Shown: positions 51,201-59,337 of the stretch, piece by piece
Position numbering within the stretch: the stretch's first letter is position 1
Layout: each line of letters begins with the position of its first letter
Source: an uncultured Solobacterium sp.
Lineage (GTDB): Bacteria; Bacillota_I; Bacilli_A; Erysipelotrichales; Erysipelotrichaceae
Reading direction: 5' to 3'
Length of the DNA stretch: 64,000 nucleotides
Assembly (NCBI GenBank): GCA_900552125.1
Contig: URYK01000004.1
Span: 54,884-118,883, forward strand
Program-made: the position numbers and the translations under genes
The notes under the pieces: generated by a model
Seen by the model: only the letters and a program-made list of their open reading frames with translations
Databases searched by the model: none
Told to the model about the DNA's origin: nothing

Positions 51201-52014
51201 AAACCTAGTAACATTTAATGATTTACTTTCTAAATCAAGTGCAGCTGGACAAAAAGTACCTGCTAATATTCAGCAAGCTGTTTTAAACGGCAAAATGTCA
51301 CCGAAAAATGCAGTAGCAGAAATGAAGAGATTGATGATTGCAGAAGCAGATTCAGCAGCATCTGGAATGAATAAAGAAGGTAAAGATGCTAGTGCTTCAT
51401 TTAATTCAGGAGTTAATGCCAATAAAGATGGTGCGAAAACAGCTGGTAATAATTTAAAAAAACAAGCTAAGTCTGGAGCAGGAAGTCAAACACTTTATAA
51501 TGAAGGTTCAAATGCAGGTGCTGGATTCGTTCAAGGTATTGGATCATGGTTGTCAGATGCATTCACTGCTGGTATGAACTTGGTAACAAGTGCGATTAAT
51601 GGAGGTAAAAAAGCACAGAAATCACATTCACCATCACGTGTATGGGATGAAGAAGTAGGGCAAATGTCTGGTGCAGGTTATGTTGTCGGTTTGCAGAAAA
51701 GCGAAAAATCTGTTAATAAGGCGGCTGCACATATGGTAGGCGGTGCGATTGATACAGTAAAAGCTATGAGCAACGATTTAACCGTTGGTGATATGTTTAA
51801 TATGGGCAATCTGAAAGCTGGATTGAACTCGAATATAAGCAACATACAAAAATCAAAATCATTACGATCATTGAATAACCAGCAGGTACCACAATTAAAA
51901 GAAATCACATTCAATCAGTATGTTTCATCACCTAAACCATTATCAAGACTAGATATCTACAGGCAGACAAAAACGCAATTGATAGGCGCAAAGGAGCGAT
52001 TGAAAGATGTTTAA
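48289..52014 (+). CDS. Tail tape measure protein
   Basis: The ATG at 48289 follows AAAGGGGGTG; the in-frame GTG at 48280 overlaps that site. The 1241-residue protein is helical and Ala/Lys/Glu-rich, with coiled coil (15-220) and the TMP core (FELGDATEEYRSMMAKVEGSANSFGYSI). Hydrophobic segments occupy about 530-625 (GLVAGLIGGAVVALGTYI), and four tandem repeats of about 43 residues about 860-1015 (KNGVAVPQYLSDGIRSGNIKPSVAVQEM type). At about 0.15 nm per residue it predicts a tail near 185 nm. Confidence 0.92.
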   Translation: MPRNEDITTRFTVDISDLKANIQEANRQIKLANSEFKAASAGMDDWSSSADGLSAKLKQLNTVHDAENKKLDSLKQQYNLVVEQQGENSKAAQDLMVKINNQQAAVSKTEKAINQYNAKLDELTASSNQTVTASQKLTDEINDQETELNQLKSKYKDVILSQGEASDEAKQLASEITSLSEKLQTNKIKMADADDAADKLSRALDKTEKETEETSKSFTLMDGVLSGVISNGISTATGKITEFVGSLFELGDATEEYRSMMAKVEGSANSFGYSIDFAKDQYKEFYSYVKDDQMATNAITNLMGMKVSTEAVSDAADAAVAVWSAYGDSIPIEGLTEAINESAIVGQVTASLADTINWAKRSNEDWTAAMAGHTKAQEAFNQAIKDGENQEDAYSAALAACSSTQERAELIAQTLNKTYGKSKDTYDKLAGSLIEANKAELELKETQADLAETLAPLQTEFTRLQNKALKALSPVIEDVTDDFEGLIEDIDWDGAANVIGDLLETTADGLHFVVKNIEPISAGVKGMAVAWGTYKAAQLAANGVIKASNALLAITKTSTTAATAATVANTTATNASTVATKALALAQKMTPWGLVAGLIGGAVVALGTYIASTKKSKEETDANTIATKKLVEEYDKVTDALKESKKARDEHIQSAAAEVGSAEIMAKKLDELSKKENKSNAEKKQMQYYVDRLNELIPELNLKYDKEKDALNKSTDAINKNITAQKNLALAKAAQENLNEIAKDMADVEIKLADATELHASNEKKLADAKKETAKAQEAWAKAGYQMSGQEYAAFVKASEAQAKLQKNYNDSKTAVDGYKSKLNGLNQEFEKTDQYAQSKINAAEIEEQLNAIIAKAKAKGIEVPKAISQGISEGAYAVPESVEEMKSLITYDDMVAKAQKNGVAVPQYLSDGIRSGNIKPSVAVQEMNALVQFNDLVQKTQKAGFDVPETLKNNVLSGKTKPQQAVQQMKNLVTFNDLLSKSSAAGQKVPANIQQAVLNGKMSPKNAVAEMKRLMIAEADSAASGMNKEGKDASASFNSGVNANKDGAKTAGNNLKKQAKSGAGSQTLYNEGSNAGAGFVQGIGSWLSDAFTAGMNLVTSAINGGKKAQKSHSPSRVWDEEVGQMSGAGYVVGLQKSEKSVNKAAAHMVGGAIDTVKAMSNDLTVGDMFNMGNLKAGLNSNISNIQKSKSLRSLNNQQVPQLKEITFNQYVSSPKPLSRLDIYRQTKTQLIGAKERLKDV

Positions 52015-52858
52015 TGCAATATTAGAAAATGAATATGGCGAACAGATAGAACTAACTAAAAATGCAGATTATACAGGCGTAGAGATAGATGGTTTATATC
52101 CAACTCCTGCAACTGTCAACACAAAAGAATATGCATTTCTTGACGGTGCTAAAATAACATCATCAAAAACAAACAAAAAGTCTATCGTTGTGACTTTCTA
52201 TATTGATAGAAGTGCAGAAAAAGCACGCATTGCGTTATATAAAGTAGTACAACCTAGTAAATTTATACGATTGAGATATAAAAACGGTACTCGCAATGTA
52301 TATATTGATGGAATTGTTGAACAAATGCCAATTGATATTTTTGAAAAAAAACAATTTGTGACTATATCTATATTATGCCCTGATCCATATTTCAGAGATA
52401 TAAACTCACACACTGAAAACATCAATAAAGTAACAAACTTATTTGAATTTCCTTTTGCTATATCAGAAGAAGGTATTGAGTTTGGAACATATGAAAGCGT
52501 AAAAGAAATATTTTTAGAGAATAATGGCGATATTCAAACAGGTGTAGAAATAGAAATTCATGCAACTGGAACAGTTAGGAATCCCATTATCACAAATGTG
52601 GTTGATAAATCGTTCTTTAAATTAAACTATACTTTAAATGCTGGTGATGTTGTCTATATTTCAACGTATAGAGGAAGAAAAACAGTAAAGGTTTTTAAAG
52701 ATGGAAAATATGAAAACATATTTAATACGATTGCTGAAGGTAGCACATGGCTTCAATTAGCTGTTGGAACTAGCGTATATATATATGATGCTGATGCAGA
52801 TGATGAAAAATATATGACGGTTAAGTTTATATATAAAAATCTGTATAGAGGTGTATAA
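52007..52858 (+). CDS. Distal tail protein (Dit)
   Basis: The 283-residue protein overlaps the tape measure gene by 8 bases. It has the sipho_tail/Dit N-terminal belt domain (ENEYGEQIELTKNADYTGVEIDGLYPTPATVNT, FLDGAKITSSKTNKKSIVVTFYI, YIDGIVEQMPIDIFEKKQFVTISILCPDPYF) and a galectin-like C-terminal part. It links tube and baseplate. Confidence 0.85.
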   Translation: MFNAILENEYGEQIELTKNADYTGVEIDGLYPTPATVNTKEYAFLDGAKITSSKTNKKSIVVTFYIDRSAEKARIALYKVVQPSKFIRLRYKNGTRNVYIDGIVEQMPIDIFEKKQFVTISILCPDPYFRDINSHTENINKVTNLFEFPFAISEEGIEFGTYESVKEIFLENNGDIQTGVEIEIHATGTVRNPIITNVVDKSFFKLNYTLNAGDVVYISTYRGRKTVKVFKDGKYENIFNTIAEGSTWLQLAVGTSVYIYDADADDEKYMTVKFIYKNLYRGV

Positions 52859-52859
52859 C

Positions 52860-53903
52860 ATGAAAGAAATATCTTTGATTATATTAAATAAGAAATATGA
52901 AAGGGTTGGAGAATTAGACGATTATTCTTCTTTGATATGGGCATCACGCTATTATAAATGCGGTGATTTTGAGGTTGTAGTATCGATTGATGAATACCAT
53001 ATGAATTTACTTCAATCTGGTTTTTATGTAATGCGTGAAGATGATGATTATGTAGGAATCATCGAAGATCCAGAGTATTTGGATAATGAAGATCAATCAC
53101 AAATGATGGTGATAAAAGGGCGTTTTCTTTCTTCTATCCTTTCACGTCGCATTATTGCAGTACAAACGCAATTGTATGGCACTGTATCAGCTGGCGTGAT
53201 GAATCTGATAAATGATGCAATCATTCATCCAGTAATTCCAGAAAGAAAAATACCTAATTTTATCGTAGTTCCAACAAACTTCACGGAACGATTAGAAGCG
53301 CAGTACACAGGGAAAAACCTTTTAACAACGATTGAAGATATATGTGAATCTAACAGCATGGGATTTAAAACAACATTGAAAAATGGGATATTTCAATTTC
53401 AGCTATATAAGGGCGTTGATCGTTCATATGGTCAAGATGTATTACCGCATGTTGTATTTTCTGATGAATACGATAACTTAATTTCCAGCAATTATAAAGA
53501 AGTGACATCATCAAAGGCTACAAATGTGTTGGTTGCTGGAGAAGGAGAAGGTATGGAAAGAAAAGTATTGTGGGTTACAAAAGATAATCCATCTGGGTTA
53601 GATCGTTATGAAATTTATCAAGATAAAAGAAATCTTTCATCAAATGGCGGAGATATTACAGATGCAGAATATACAAATCAAATGAAACAGGAAGGACTAG
53701 AAAGTATAACGCAGGTATTGACTGCTTTTGAAGGCGATGTGTTTTTCGATAATATAGAATATCGCAAAGATGTAAATGTAGGAGATATTGTAACTATTGA
53801 AAATAAAAAGTGGGGAATTTATATAAATACTAGAATCATAGAGGTTATAGAATCAATAAATGAAGCTGGCGAATATGAAGTAATCCCAACGTTTGGCGTT
53901 TAA
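52860..53903 (+). CDS. Tail/baseplate protein (ReqiPepy6 gp37-like)
   Basis: ATG at 52860 after AGAGGTG; a GTG at 52851 in frame lies inside that site. The 347-residue product has the signature WASRYYKCGDFEVVVSIDEYHMNLL, RFLSSILSRRII and LTTIEDICESNSMGFKTTL, then FDNIEYRKDVNVGDIVTIENKKWGI. It corresponds to the Tal-like protein at the tail tip but lacks a peptidase extension. Confidence 0.85.
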   Translation: MKEISLIILNKKYERVGELDDYSSLIWASRYYKCGDFEVVVSIDEYHMNLLQSGFYVMREDDDYVGIIEDPEYLDNEDQSQMMVIKGRFLSSILSRRIIAVQTQLYGTVSAGVMNLINDAIIHPVIPERKIPNFIVVPTNFTERLEAQYTGKNLLTTIEDICESNSMGFKTTLKNGIFQFQLYKGVDRSYGQDVLPHVVFSDEYDNLISSNYKEVTSSKATNVLVAGEGEGMERKVLWVTKDNPSGLDRYEIYQDKRNLSSNGGDITDAEYTNQMKQEGLESITQVLTAFEGDVFFDNIEYRKDVNVGDIVTIENKKWGIYINTRIIEVIESINEAGEYEVIPTFGV

Positions 53904-53916
53904 AAGAGGTGAAAAC

Positions 53917-54972
53917 ATGGCAATAAATTATTATTTTTTTAATTCAGTTGATAGAGATAGACTATATAACGCAGAAGATATATCAAACTATTTAAAAGGT
54001 ATTATTGGAAATGGTATCATGCCATATCCAGCTGATTGTTTGCAGGTTGTAGCTGGCACAGGTATGCAGGTTGTTGTTAAAGCTGGCGTTGGGTTTATTG
54101 ATGGGCATAAGTTAGAAAATACAGCAGATTATCCATTGACGGTATTGGCAGCAGAAGCGACGCTAAACAGAATAGATAGAGTAATAATGTATGTAGATCA
54201 TACAAATAGAAAAATGGGTATCAAATATAAAGCAGGTGTAGCTGATGCGGTTGCTAGACCGCCAGAACTTGTGCGCAATCAAGATATGATGGAGTATTGC
54301 TTGGCAGAAGTGAGAGTTGTGAAACAAGCAACTTCTATTATGACATCAAATATCACTGATACACGTTTAAATAGTGCTGTTTGTGGTGTTGTTCAAGGAC
54401 TTATTCAGCAAGTGGACACAGGCAAGTTATTTGAACAGCAGAACGCTTCTTTTAATGATATGTTAACAAAAAATCAAAGCAGTTTTGATACATGGTTTAA
54501 GAGTGCAAAAGATGAAATAAATAACGATGCAATCGTTCAACAGATTAGCGAATTAAAAACAAAAGCAGATGATGCATCAGATATAGCACATCAAGCTAGT
54601 TCATCTTTAGACATACACATGTTGAATTTGAAAAAGCCTACTGCCATTGTTGGCGATGATGTAGTTCCAGATACAACCGGAAAAATGAAATATGTAGATG
54701 TCAACGGTTTAGATACATATGATATAGCATTAGTACGTGTAACAATTGGGACAGTAGGTGATCAGATTATGCAATTTCATAAAGGCATGACTACAAACAG
54801 TGCAGGGAAAATGAATCAATCATTTTCATGCTTCTTTAATGATACGTACAGCGGTTGTGTAACAATTGAATGCAATTTCACTACGAAACAAGTTGGAATT
54901 AGATGTGAAGCTGTCAAAGGATGGACAGTTGCACAGTGTAAAATTGTATCTATATGGGGAATTAAAATATAA
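53917..54972 (+). CDS. Baseplate/tail-tip protein
   Basis: ATG at 53917 after AAGAGGTG. The 351-residue protein begins MAINYYFFNSVDRDRLYNAE, has a repeated baseplate-like domain (about 10-150: PYPADCLQVVAGTGMQVVVKAGVGFIDGHKLE), a helical segment (175-225) and a C-terminal beta domain (250-350). It is the last structural gene, usually receptor- or host-surface-related. The S74 fibre at 35720 is separate. Confidence 0.75.
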   Translation: MAINYYFFNSVDRDRLYNAEDISNYLKGIIGNGIMPYPADCLQVVAGTGMQVVVKAGVGFIDGHKLENTADYPLTVLAAEATLNRIDRVIMYVDHTNRKMGIKYKAGVADAVARPPELVRNQDMMEYCLAEVRVVKQATSIMTSNITDTRLNSAVCGVVQGLIQQVDTGKLFEQQNASFNDMLTKNQSSFDTWFKSAKDEINNDAIVQQISELKTKADDASDIAHQASSSLDIHMLNLKKPTAIVGDDVVPDTTGKMKYVDVNGLDTYDIALVRVTIGTVGDQIMQFHKGMTTNSAGKMNQSFSCFFNDTYSGCVTIECNFTTKQVGIRCEAVKGWTVAQCKIVSIWGIKI

Positions 54973-55013
54973 AAAAATCCTACTTCCTTATTTGGGAGTA
55001 GGTTCTTTTTTTA
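54971..55013. terminator. Bidirectional terminator at the end of the late operon
   Basis: CCTACT plus CC (54979-54987) pairs with GG plus AGTAGG (54994-55002). A-run on the left and T-run on the right make it work in both directions; the 3' arm codes the last residues of the minus-strand HTH gene. Confidence 0.8.
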
Positions 55014-55230
55014 TATCTTCTTTTGTGAATTCTTCACGTATATTGCCTTTATCATCAATTATAACAAGCCTATAACCTGTAAGTTCTGCTAATGCTATCA
55101 AATCTTTAGCTTTGTAAGTTTCTTTATTAAATTTTGATTGTAATGCTTGTGGTGTGATTCCTAAAAATCTAGCAAAATCAACAAATCCAAAACCACGAGA
55201 AGCTAACAAACTTTTTATTTTATTTTTCAT
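54988..55230 (-). CDS. HTH regulator of the right-end cassette
   Basis: ATG at 55230 with AAAGGTGGC upstream on the minus strand. The 80-residue protein begins MKNKIKSLLASRGFGFVDFA and carries an HTH (FARFLGITPQALQSKFNKETYKAKDLIALAELTGYRLVIID). It is divergent from a small operon. Repeats in the shared intergenic region (55261-55271, 55336-55346) may be its operators. Confidence 0.75.
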   Translation of the reverse strand: MKNKIKSLLASRGFGFVDFARFLGITPQALQSKFNKETYKAKDLIALAELTGYRLVIIDDKGNIREEFTKEDIKKEPTPK

Positions 55231-55260
55231 GTATATGCCACCTTTCAATAATATTATAAC

Positions 55261-55356
55261 ATAATGCTATAACATTACAATATAAAAATAAAATATTAAA
55301 AAATAATAAAAATAATTAACTTTATACTTTACAAAATAATGCTATAGGTGTATAAT
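55261..55356. promoter_or_regulatory. Divergent promoter and operators of the right-end cassette
   Basis: ATAATGCTATA occurs at 55261-55271, where it forms a near-palindrome with AACATTA, and again at 55336-55346, between a -35 (TTTACA, 55328-55333) and a -10 (TATAAT, 55351-55356). The second copy thus sits in the rightward promoter. Confidence 0.6.
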
Positions 55357-55384
55357 AATAGTGTAAGGAAGGGAGGTGGTAAAG

Positions 55385-55489
55385 ATGGTACAAATCATTG
55401 AATACCTAAATTTTTGCAAAGAAAAAGGCTTAAAACCTAACCGTCAGTCAACATTGGAAAAGTTTTTAAGCCAAATTAAGAAAGCATAA
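55385..55489 (+). CDS. Small ORF of the right-end cassette (34 aa)
   Basis: Behind AGGGAGGTGG; product MVQIIEYLNFCKEKGLKPNR then QSTLEKFLSQIKKA. Basic, amphipathic helix-like. It is the first gene of the transcript repressed by the divergent HTH protein. A strong hairpin follows at 55501-55529. Confidence 0.5.
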   Translation: MVQIIEYLNFCKEKGLKPNRQSTLEKFLSQIKKA

Positions 55490-55500
55490 CGCTTTCTGTA

Positions 55501-55529
55501 GTGATTGAGAGTTCGCACCTCTCAATCAC
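55501..55529 (+). other. Strong RNA hairpin
   Basis: GTGATTGAGAG (55501-55511) pairs perfectly with CTCTCAATCAC (55519-55529) around a 7-nt loop. No T-tract follows. It may be a processing or stability element between two small genes. Confidence 0.5.
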
Positions 55530-55577
55530 ATCATTATTATAAATCAACAATAGCCAAATGGCAAGGAGGATATAGAT

Positions 55578-55733
55578 ATGAATAGACCAGAAACAGTTGA
55601 AGAAAGAAGAAAAGCATGGAGCGATAAAATGTTTAACAAAGAATCAAATGAAGTTACAAGAACTATTATTATGCAAAAAATGAAACAAGATTTATTAAAA
55701 CAGAATGAAGAAATTAAAACAATTCTAAGATAA
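55578..55733 (+). CDS. Small ORF of the right-end cassette (51 aa)
   Basis: Behind CAAGGAGG; product MNRPETVEERRKAWSDKMFN ..., strongly charged and helical, ending KQNEEIKTILR. No family recognised. Good ribosome binding site and helical pattern make it likely real. Confidence 0.5.
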   Translation: MNRPETVEERRKAWSDKMFNKESNEVTRTIIMQKMKQDLLKQNEEIKTILR

Positions 55734-55785
55734 ATTTGTTAAGGAAATATTAAAAAGTGCATATGAAGAAAGTAAGGAGTAACAT

Positions 55786-55989
55786 ATGAAACAATTAACT
55801 AAAAATCAAAGGCGGATAGTAGCTAATAAAATTCATGACTATGCAGAGATGTTAGTACATACTAATGATCCATGTATAGTAGGAAAGATAATTGCTAAAA
55901 TAGAAATGTTATCTGATATGGTAGCATATGGATATAATTCTTGTTATTCAGAATTTGAAAGAGCATTAAAAACAATAATAGAAATATAG
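55786..55989 (+). CDS. Small protein of the right-end cassette (67 aa)
   Basis: Behind AAGGAGT; product MKQLTKNQRRIVANKIHDYA ... with Cys near the centre and end. Helical. No family recognised. Confidence 0.5.
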   Translation: MKQLTKNQRRIVANKIHDYAEMLVHTNDPCIVGKIIAKIEMLSDMVAYGYNSCYSEFERALKTIIEI

Positions 55990-56058
55990 AAAGTTGAAGC
56001 TGTTTATTTTTCTATTTAAAGTATAATAAGAAGCATATCTATTATGATGGTGGATTTT

Positions 56059-56316
56059 TCATTTTATTGGACTTTCAATAAACCATCTGAATTTAGTGCC
56101 AAGTAAATATTCACGATATAATGTTCTTCTTGTGTTGCCTATTTTTACTATGAACATTTCTCCAGCTCCATCTACATTTTTGCTATGATGTCGTTCTTCA
56201 TGATGAATAACTGTATCAATCTCATATCTCTCATCATTATATATTATAGCTAGTGGTGTTATTTCGCCTTTTGTATTTTCTAATACTTCCATTTCAACAT
56301 ATAATTTTTGATACAT
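56059..56316 (-). CDS. Small minus-strand protein beside attR (85 aa)
   Basis: ATG at 56316 after GAGGTGAG on the minus strand. The product has ITPLAIIYNDERYEIDTVIH and IVKIGNTRRTLYREYLLGTKFRWFIES. This pattern resembles proteins that accompany UmuC-type polymerases (RYxIDxV ... Y.V.I.G....L....G.WFIE). Minus orientation at the end of the prophage is typical of lysogenically expressed genes. Role unknown. Confidence 0.55.
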   Translation of the reverse strand: MYQKLYVEMEVLENTKGEITPLAIIYNDERYEIDTVIHHEERHHSKNVDGAGEMFIVKIGNTRRTLYREYLLGTKFRWFIESPIK

Positions 56317-56501
56317 GATACTCACCTCTAATTTTTCTTTCCTTATATATAATATTAACATGAAAGCTATGCCGAAAATATGCCTCTTTTATTTAAAAAA
56401 TAAGAAAAAATACATGTAAATAGATTATACTATAATTAAGTAAAACGAAATAAATATAACTAAAATTAACTATCACTGTAATAGAAATATACATTTAATG
56501 A

Positions 56502-56524
56502 AATCCTACTGTGGACGCCATTTG
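56502..56524 (+). other. attR core (23-bp direct repeat)
   Basis: Identical to 18310-18332. It is the original 3' end of the host tRNA-Arg gene, displaced by integration. An A/T-rich spacer precedes it. Confidence 0.93.
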
Positions 56525-56529
56525 TAAAT

Positions 56530-56553
56530 AAAGCCTTTAACGAGGCTTTTTTT
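56530..56553 (+). terminator. Original tRNA-Arg terminator, displaced
   Basis: AAAGCCT (56530-56536) pairs with AGGCTTT (56543-56549), then Ts. Closely similar to the phage copy at 18339-18364. Confidence 0.75.
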
Positions 56554-56565
56554 CATTTCTATAAA

Positions 56566-56599
56566 CAAAACCTCTTGCTGTATCTAACAAGAGGTTTAT
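56566..56599. terminator. Terminator of the minus-strand DUF4097 operon
   Basis: AAACCTCTTG (56568-56577) pairs with CAAGAGGTTT (56588-56597). Confidence 0.75.
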
Positions 56600-56606
56600 T
56601 ATTATT

Positions 56607-57485
56607 TTAAGATTGTATAGAAATATTTCCTGTACCGACAGTAAGTGTCAAAGTTCCAGAAGGATTAGAAGATTCTAGATTATAGGTAGATTCTGTAACA
56701 TCTTTTACTAATGTTCCTCCTAGACTATCACTTACATCGATATTGCCTAGATTTGTTTCGGCATGGATTTGAATAGGGGTATTTTTATCTGATAAATGAA
56801 TATTGATTTTTCCTGTGTCACAATTCATTGTGATATTATTTTTAATAGAAACAAGGGAAGCGGTAATGTTTCCTGTATATGTTTTTGTCTCAAAATCTGA
56901 TAGAGAACTGTTTGTGATATTTATGTTTCCAACATCAGATGAACTGCTGCCTTTTCTTATTTCCATATCAGTTAAAGAAATATTGCCTACATCAGCACTC
57001 AAATTAAGAGAATTGCAGATTAAATCCTTTACATTTATATTTCCTACATCATTGTTGCCTTTGATATCATGTAAGTTATTGTTTTTTGGTACATAAAGGA
57101 TGACTTCGTTGTTTTCTGCATCAATATTTGTATAGTTATCTAATTCTTTTTCCTTGATTTGTAATTTGTTTTGTTTTACTTCATAAGAAATAGGATCTTT
57201 CTTTGCTGCAGATTGAATATGATATGATATATAGAAAGATGCATCATCTGATGATTCAACTTTAAAACTAGATGTACTTAGTTCAAAGTCCAATGACTGT
57301 ATATCTGAAATTTTGGTCTTTTCAAGTTTGTAAAGATGCTTTTCTTCATTTGAGTTGATAGTTGACACAATATTAGATAAGGAGATAGAGGAATCGTCCA
57401 TAAAATATCCGATACCACACATAATTCCTCCTGCTATACAAAGACTAATTCCAAGAATGCATAAGCGTTTTGTGCTTTTTTTCAT
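56607..57485 (-). CDS. DUF4097 family adhesin-like beta-helix protein
   Basis: The 292-residue protein has one N-terminal transmembrane segment (CILGISLCIAGGIMCGIGYF) and an extracellular beta-helical DUF4097 domain. The domain has repeats with GNI spacing (GNNDVGNINV, ADVGNISL, SDVGNINI, YTGNITA, TNLGNIDV, GTGNISI). It ends an operon PadR - DUF1700 - DUF4097, which in Firmicutes is commonly linked to envelope stress. The operon lies 8 bp upstream. Confidence 0.88.
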   Translation of the reverse strand: MKKSTKRLCILGISLCIAGGIMCGIGYFMDDSSISLSNIVSTINSNEEKHLYKLEKTKISDIQSLDFELSTSSFKVESSDDASFYISYHIQSAAKKDPISYEVKQNKLQIKEKELDNYTNIDAENNEVILYVPKNNNLHDIKGNNDVGNINVKDLICNSLNLSADVGNISLTDMEIRKGSSSSDVGNINITNSSLSDFETKTYTGNITASLVSIKNNITMNCDTGKINIHLSDKNTPIQIHAETNLGNIDVSDSLGGTLVKDVTESTYNLESSNPSGTLTLTVGTGNISIQS

Positions 57486-57492
57486 AATTTCC

Positions 57493-58065
57493 TCACTTTC
57501 TAGCGACTTTCTGTGCTGTTTTTATAAATAATTGTTTGCCATAACGGAAAATATAAATGCTTAAGATACATAATAATATACATGCTCCAATTCCCATAAG
57601 CCCTATTCCAGCAATAACTAGAGAGTTTGCGAAAGCATAGGGTATAGAAAGCAGTGAATTGAATAATAGCTTTCCTCCAACAAATAGTCCACAAATACCA
57701 AATAAGAAAATACAGAATAGAGCAATCGAAATGACTAAGATAATGCAGAATAATAAAACAATAAATACGATTAATAAAGGAGCTGTAATAGGGGATAATA
57801 AGATCGCAAGACATGCAATCCATAAAGTGTTAGAGCGTCTTTTTTTATCGTGATGTTCTTCGTTTACTTTTTTATCAAGAACATTGGCAATAATCTCTCT
57901 TGCGGCTTCTTTTGGTGTGCCTAATTCTTTGATTAATTCTTCTTTTGTGATGTCATCACTCATTTCATCTAAGTATTCTCTAAAGTATTCGATTGCATCT
58001 TCATACTCTTTTTTTGGTAGTTTTCTTAGATGTTTCTTTAATTCGTTTAAGTAAGCTTCTTTCAT
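57493..58065 (-). CDS. DUF1700/HAAS domain membrane protein
   Basis: The 190-residue protein begins MKEAYLNELKKHLRKLPKKE, the HAAS helical domain (1-70: YEDAIEYFREYLDEM ... ELGTPKEAAREIIANVL). Three or four transmembrane segments follow (about 78-175). Its start overlaps the PadR stop (TAATG). Such proteins act as membrane partners in PadR-controlled systems. Confidence 0.88.
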   Translation of the reverse strand: MKEAYLNELKKHLRKLPKKEYEDAIEYFREYLDEMSDDITKEELIKELGTPKEAAREIIANVLDKKVNEEHHDKKRRSNTLWIACLAILLSPITAPLLIVFIVLLFCIILVISIALFCIFLFGICGLFVGGKLLFNSLLSIPYAFANSLVIAGIGLMGIGACILLCILSIYIFRYGKQLFIKTAQKVARK

Positions 58066-58382
58066 TAGTTTCGTATCCTCCCTTCAATAATTCCGTTGAT
58101 CGTGTCGCGATAAGAAATCCATTCATCGCGAAGAAAGTCAAGCTGTTTTCTTCCGCTTTCGGTAATTGAGTAGTATTTTCTTTTCCTTCCCTGATACTCT
58201 TCCGTATATGTTGTCAGATAACCGCTTTTTTCTAATTTTTTTAGAATTGGATATAAAGTAGATTCTTTTATTTCCGCGACAAGCTTGATGGTTTGACTAA
58301 TTTCATATCCATATGAGTCGGCTGTATCAACGATTGATAAGATGAGAAATTCTATCAGTAATGCGGATACTGGATAATACAT
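58065..58382 (-). CDS. PadR family transcriptional regulator
   Basis: The ATG at 58382 is chosen by GGAGGTG upstream on the minus strand. The 105-residue protein has the PadR winged helix (LIEFLILSIVDTADSYGYEISQTIKLVAEIKESTLYPILKKLEKSGYLTTY) and a short C-terminal dimerisation helix. A 21-bp palindrome 13 bp upstream is the likely autoregulatory operator. Confidence 0.92.
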   Translation of the reverse strand: MYYPVSALLIEFLILSIVDTADSYGYEISQTIKLVAEIKESTLYPILKKLEKSGYLTTYTEEYQGRKRKYYSITESGRKQLDFLRDEWISYRDTINGIIEGRIRN

Positions 58383-58394
58383 GTAATCACCTCC

Positions 58395-58415
58395 ATATAT
58401 AAAAATTTTATATAT
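58395..58415. promoter_or_regulatory. Palindrome upstream of padR
   Basis: ATATATAAAA, one A, then TTTTATATAT: a perfect 10-1-10 palindrome immediately upstream of the padR ribosome binding site. Probable PadR operator. Confidence 0.6.
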
Positions 58416-58571
58416 AAAATCTATACATATTATGTCACGGGGATGAGAATTTGTCAATAATATGTGAAAAATTAGAAATGTATCGAATTTATGAAGTTGT
58501 GACCACTTTATAATTGATAAAAAAGGCTATTTATGCTATATTATTGTATGTTTAGTCGTAAAGGAGAAACC

Positions 58572-59297
58572 ATGGATACTTATTATGAGGATATTCTAAA
58601 AAAGGTGGAGGCTCTTATAAAGGAAGGGCAATACGAAAATGCTTATGCCATTCTAGATGAAGAACTTTCTATGCCTTATATTCCTAAAGAATATGAGGAA
58701 CCATTAATCGCATACTTTAACCAGTGTCGAAGCGAGTGTAAATGGAAAGATAACAGAGTGTATCGTGAAGAAGACATAGAAACTTTGCTGAACGGTTCTC
58801 TGGAAGAAGCATTTCTTGCGATTGAACAATTGAAGAACAGTAATATTCGTAATCATATGGATGTGATTCAGGATTATTTAAAAGACAATCCGCATTACCT
58901 AGTTCGTTCTTTATTGATAGAAGCAATGATGGAACAGAATATTAGTGATGAAGTCTGTATTGATGTGGATGGATTAGAAGTACGGTTTTGTCCTTGTAGC
59001 ATTGATGCTCCTATGGATAGTGAAGGTGCTATTCTTGCGGTTTCTTATTTGAAGGAATGGTTTGAGAATGATAATCCGACATTTACCATGATGTGCGTGG
59101 AAACCTTAGTTAAAGAAGCATATCTTAGATTACCTTTTGAAATCGAAGAAGATGATGCTTTAGCCATTGCCTGTAGTGTGGCTGCTTATGTGTTCGCAGC
59201 TCATGAAGAATTAGAAGCATGGAAAATATTCGAAGAAGAAAAAGGACTTGCACAATATAGAGGTTATGAATTATTATTAAGGAAGCATGGAATGTAA
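58572..59297 (+). CDS. DUF3196 family protein
   Basis: ATG at 58572 after AAAGGAGAA; the in-frame start at 58533 has no site. The 241-residue helical protein has the DUF3196/TPR-like pattern (YYEDILKKVEALIKEGQYENAYAILDEELSMPYIPKEYEEPL). The family is found mainly in Erysipelotrichia and Mollicutes, which supports the organism guess. It lies 40 bp before tig. Function unknown. Confidence 0.8.
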   Translation: MDTYYEDILKKVEALIKEGQYENAYAILDEELSMPYIPKEYEEPLIAYFNQCRSECKWKDNRVYREEDIETLLNGSLEEAFLAIEQLKNSNIRNHMDVIQDYLKDNPHYLVRSLLIEAMMEQNISDEVCIDVDGLEVRFCPCSIDAPMDSEGAILAVSYLKEWFENDNPTFTMMCVETLVKEAYLRLPFEIEEDDALAIACSVAAYVFAAHEELEAWKIFEEEKGLAQYRGYELLLRKHGM

Positions 59298-59337
59298 TGC
59301 TGTGTGCGAAGATATTGATACGTAGGAGGTATGAACA

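Larger units (their letters stand above)
18310..56524. mobile_element. Complete siphovirus-type prophage in tRNA-Arg
   Basis: About 38.2 kb between identical 23-bp repeats. It carries integrase, CI/Cro-type switch, antirepressor, replication, late control, lysis, packaging, HK97-type head, long non-contractile tail and a right-end cassette. All core structural genes are present and open, so it may be inducible; only the capsid gene's A10 run and a repressor-like scrap hint at decay. The order early - late regulator - lysis - cos - head - tail is that of lambda. Confidence 0.95.
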
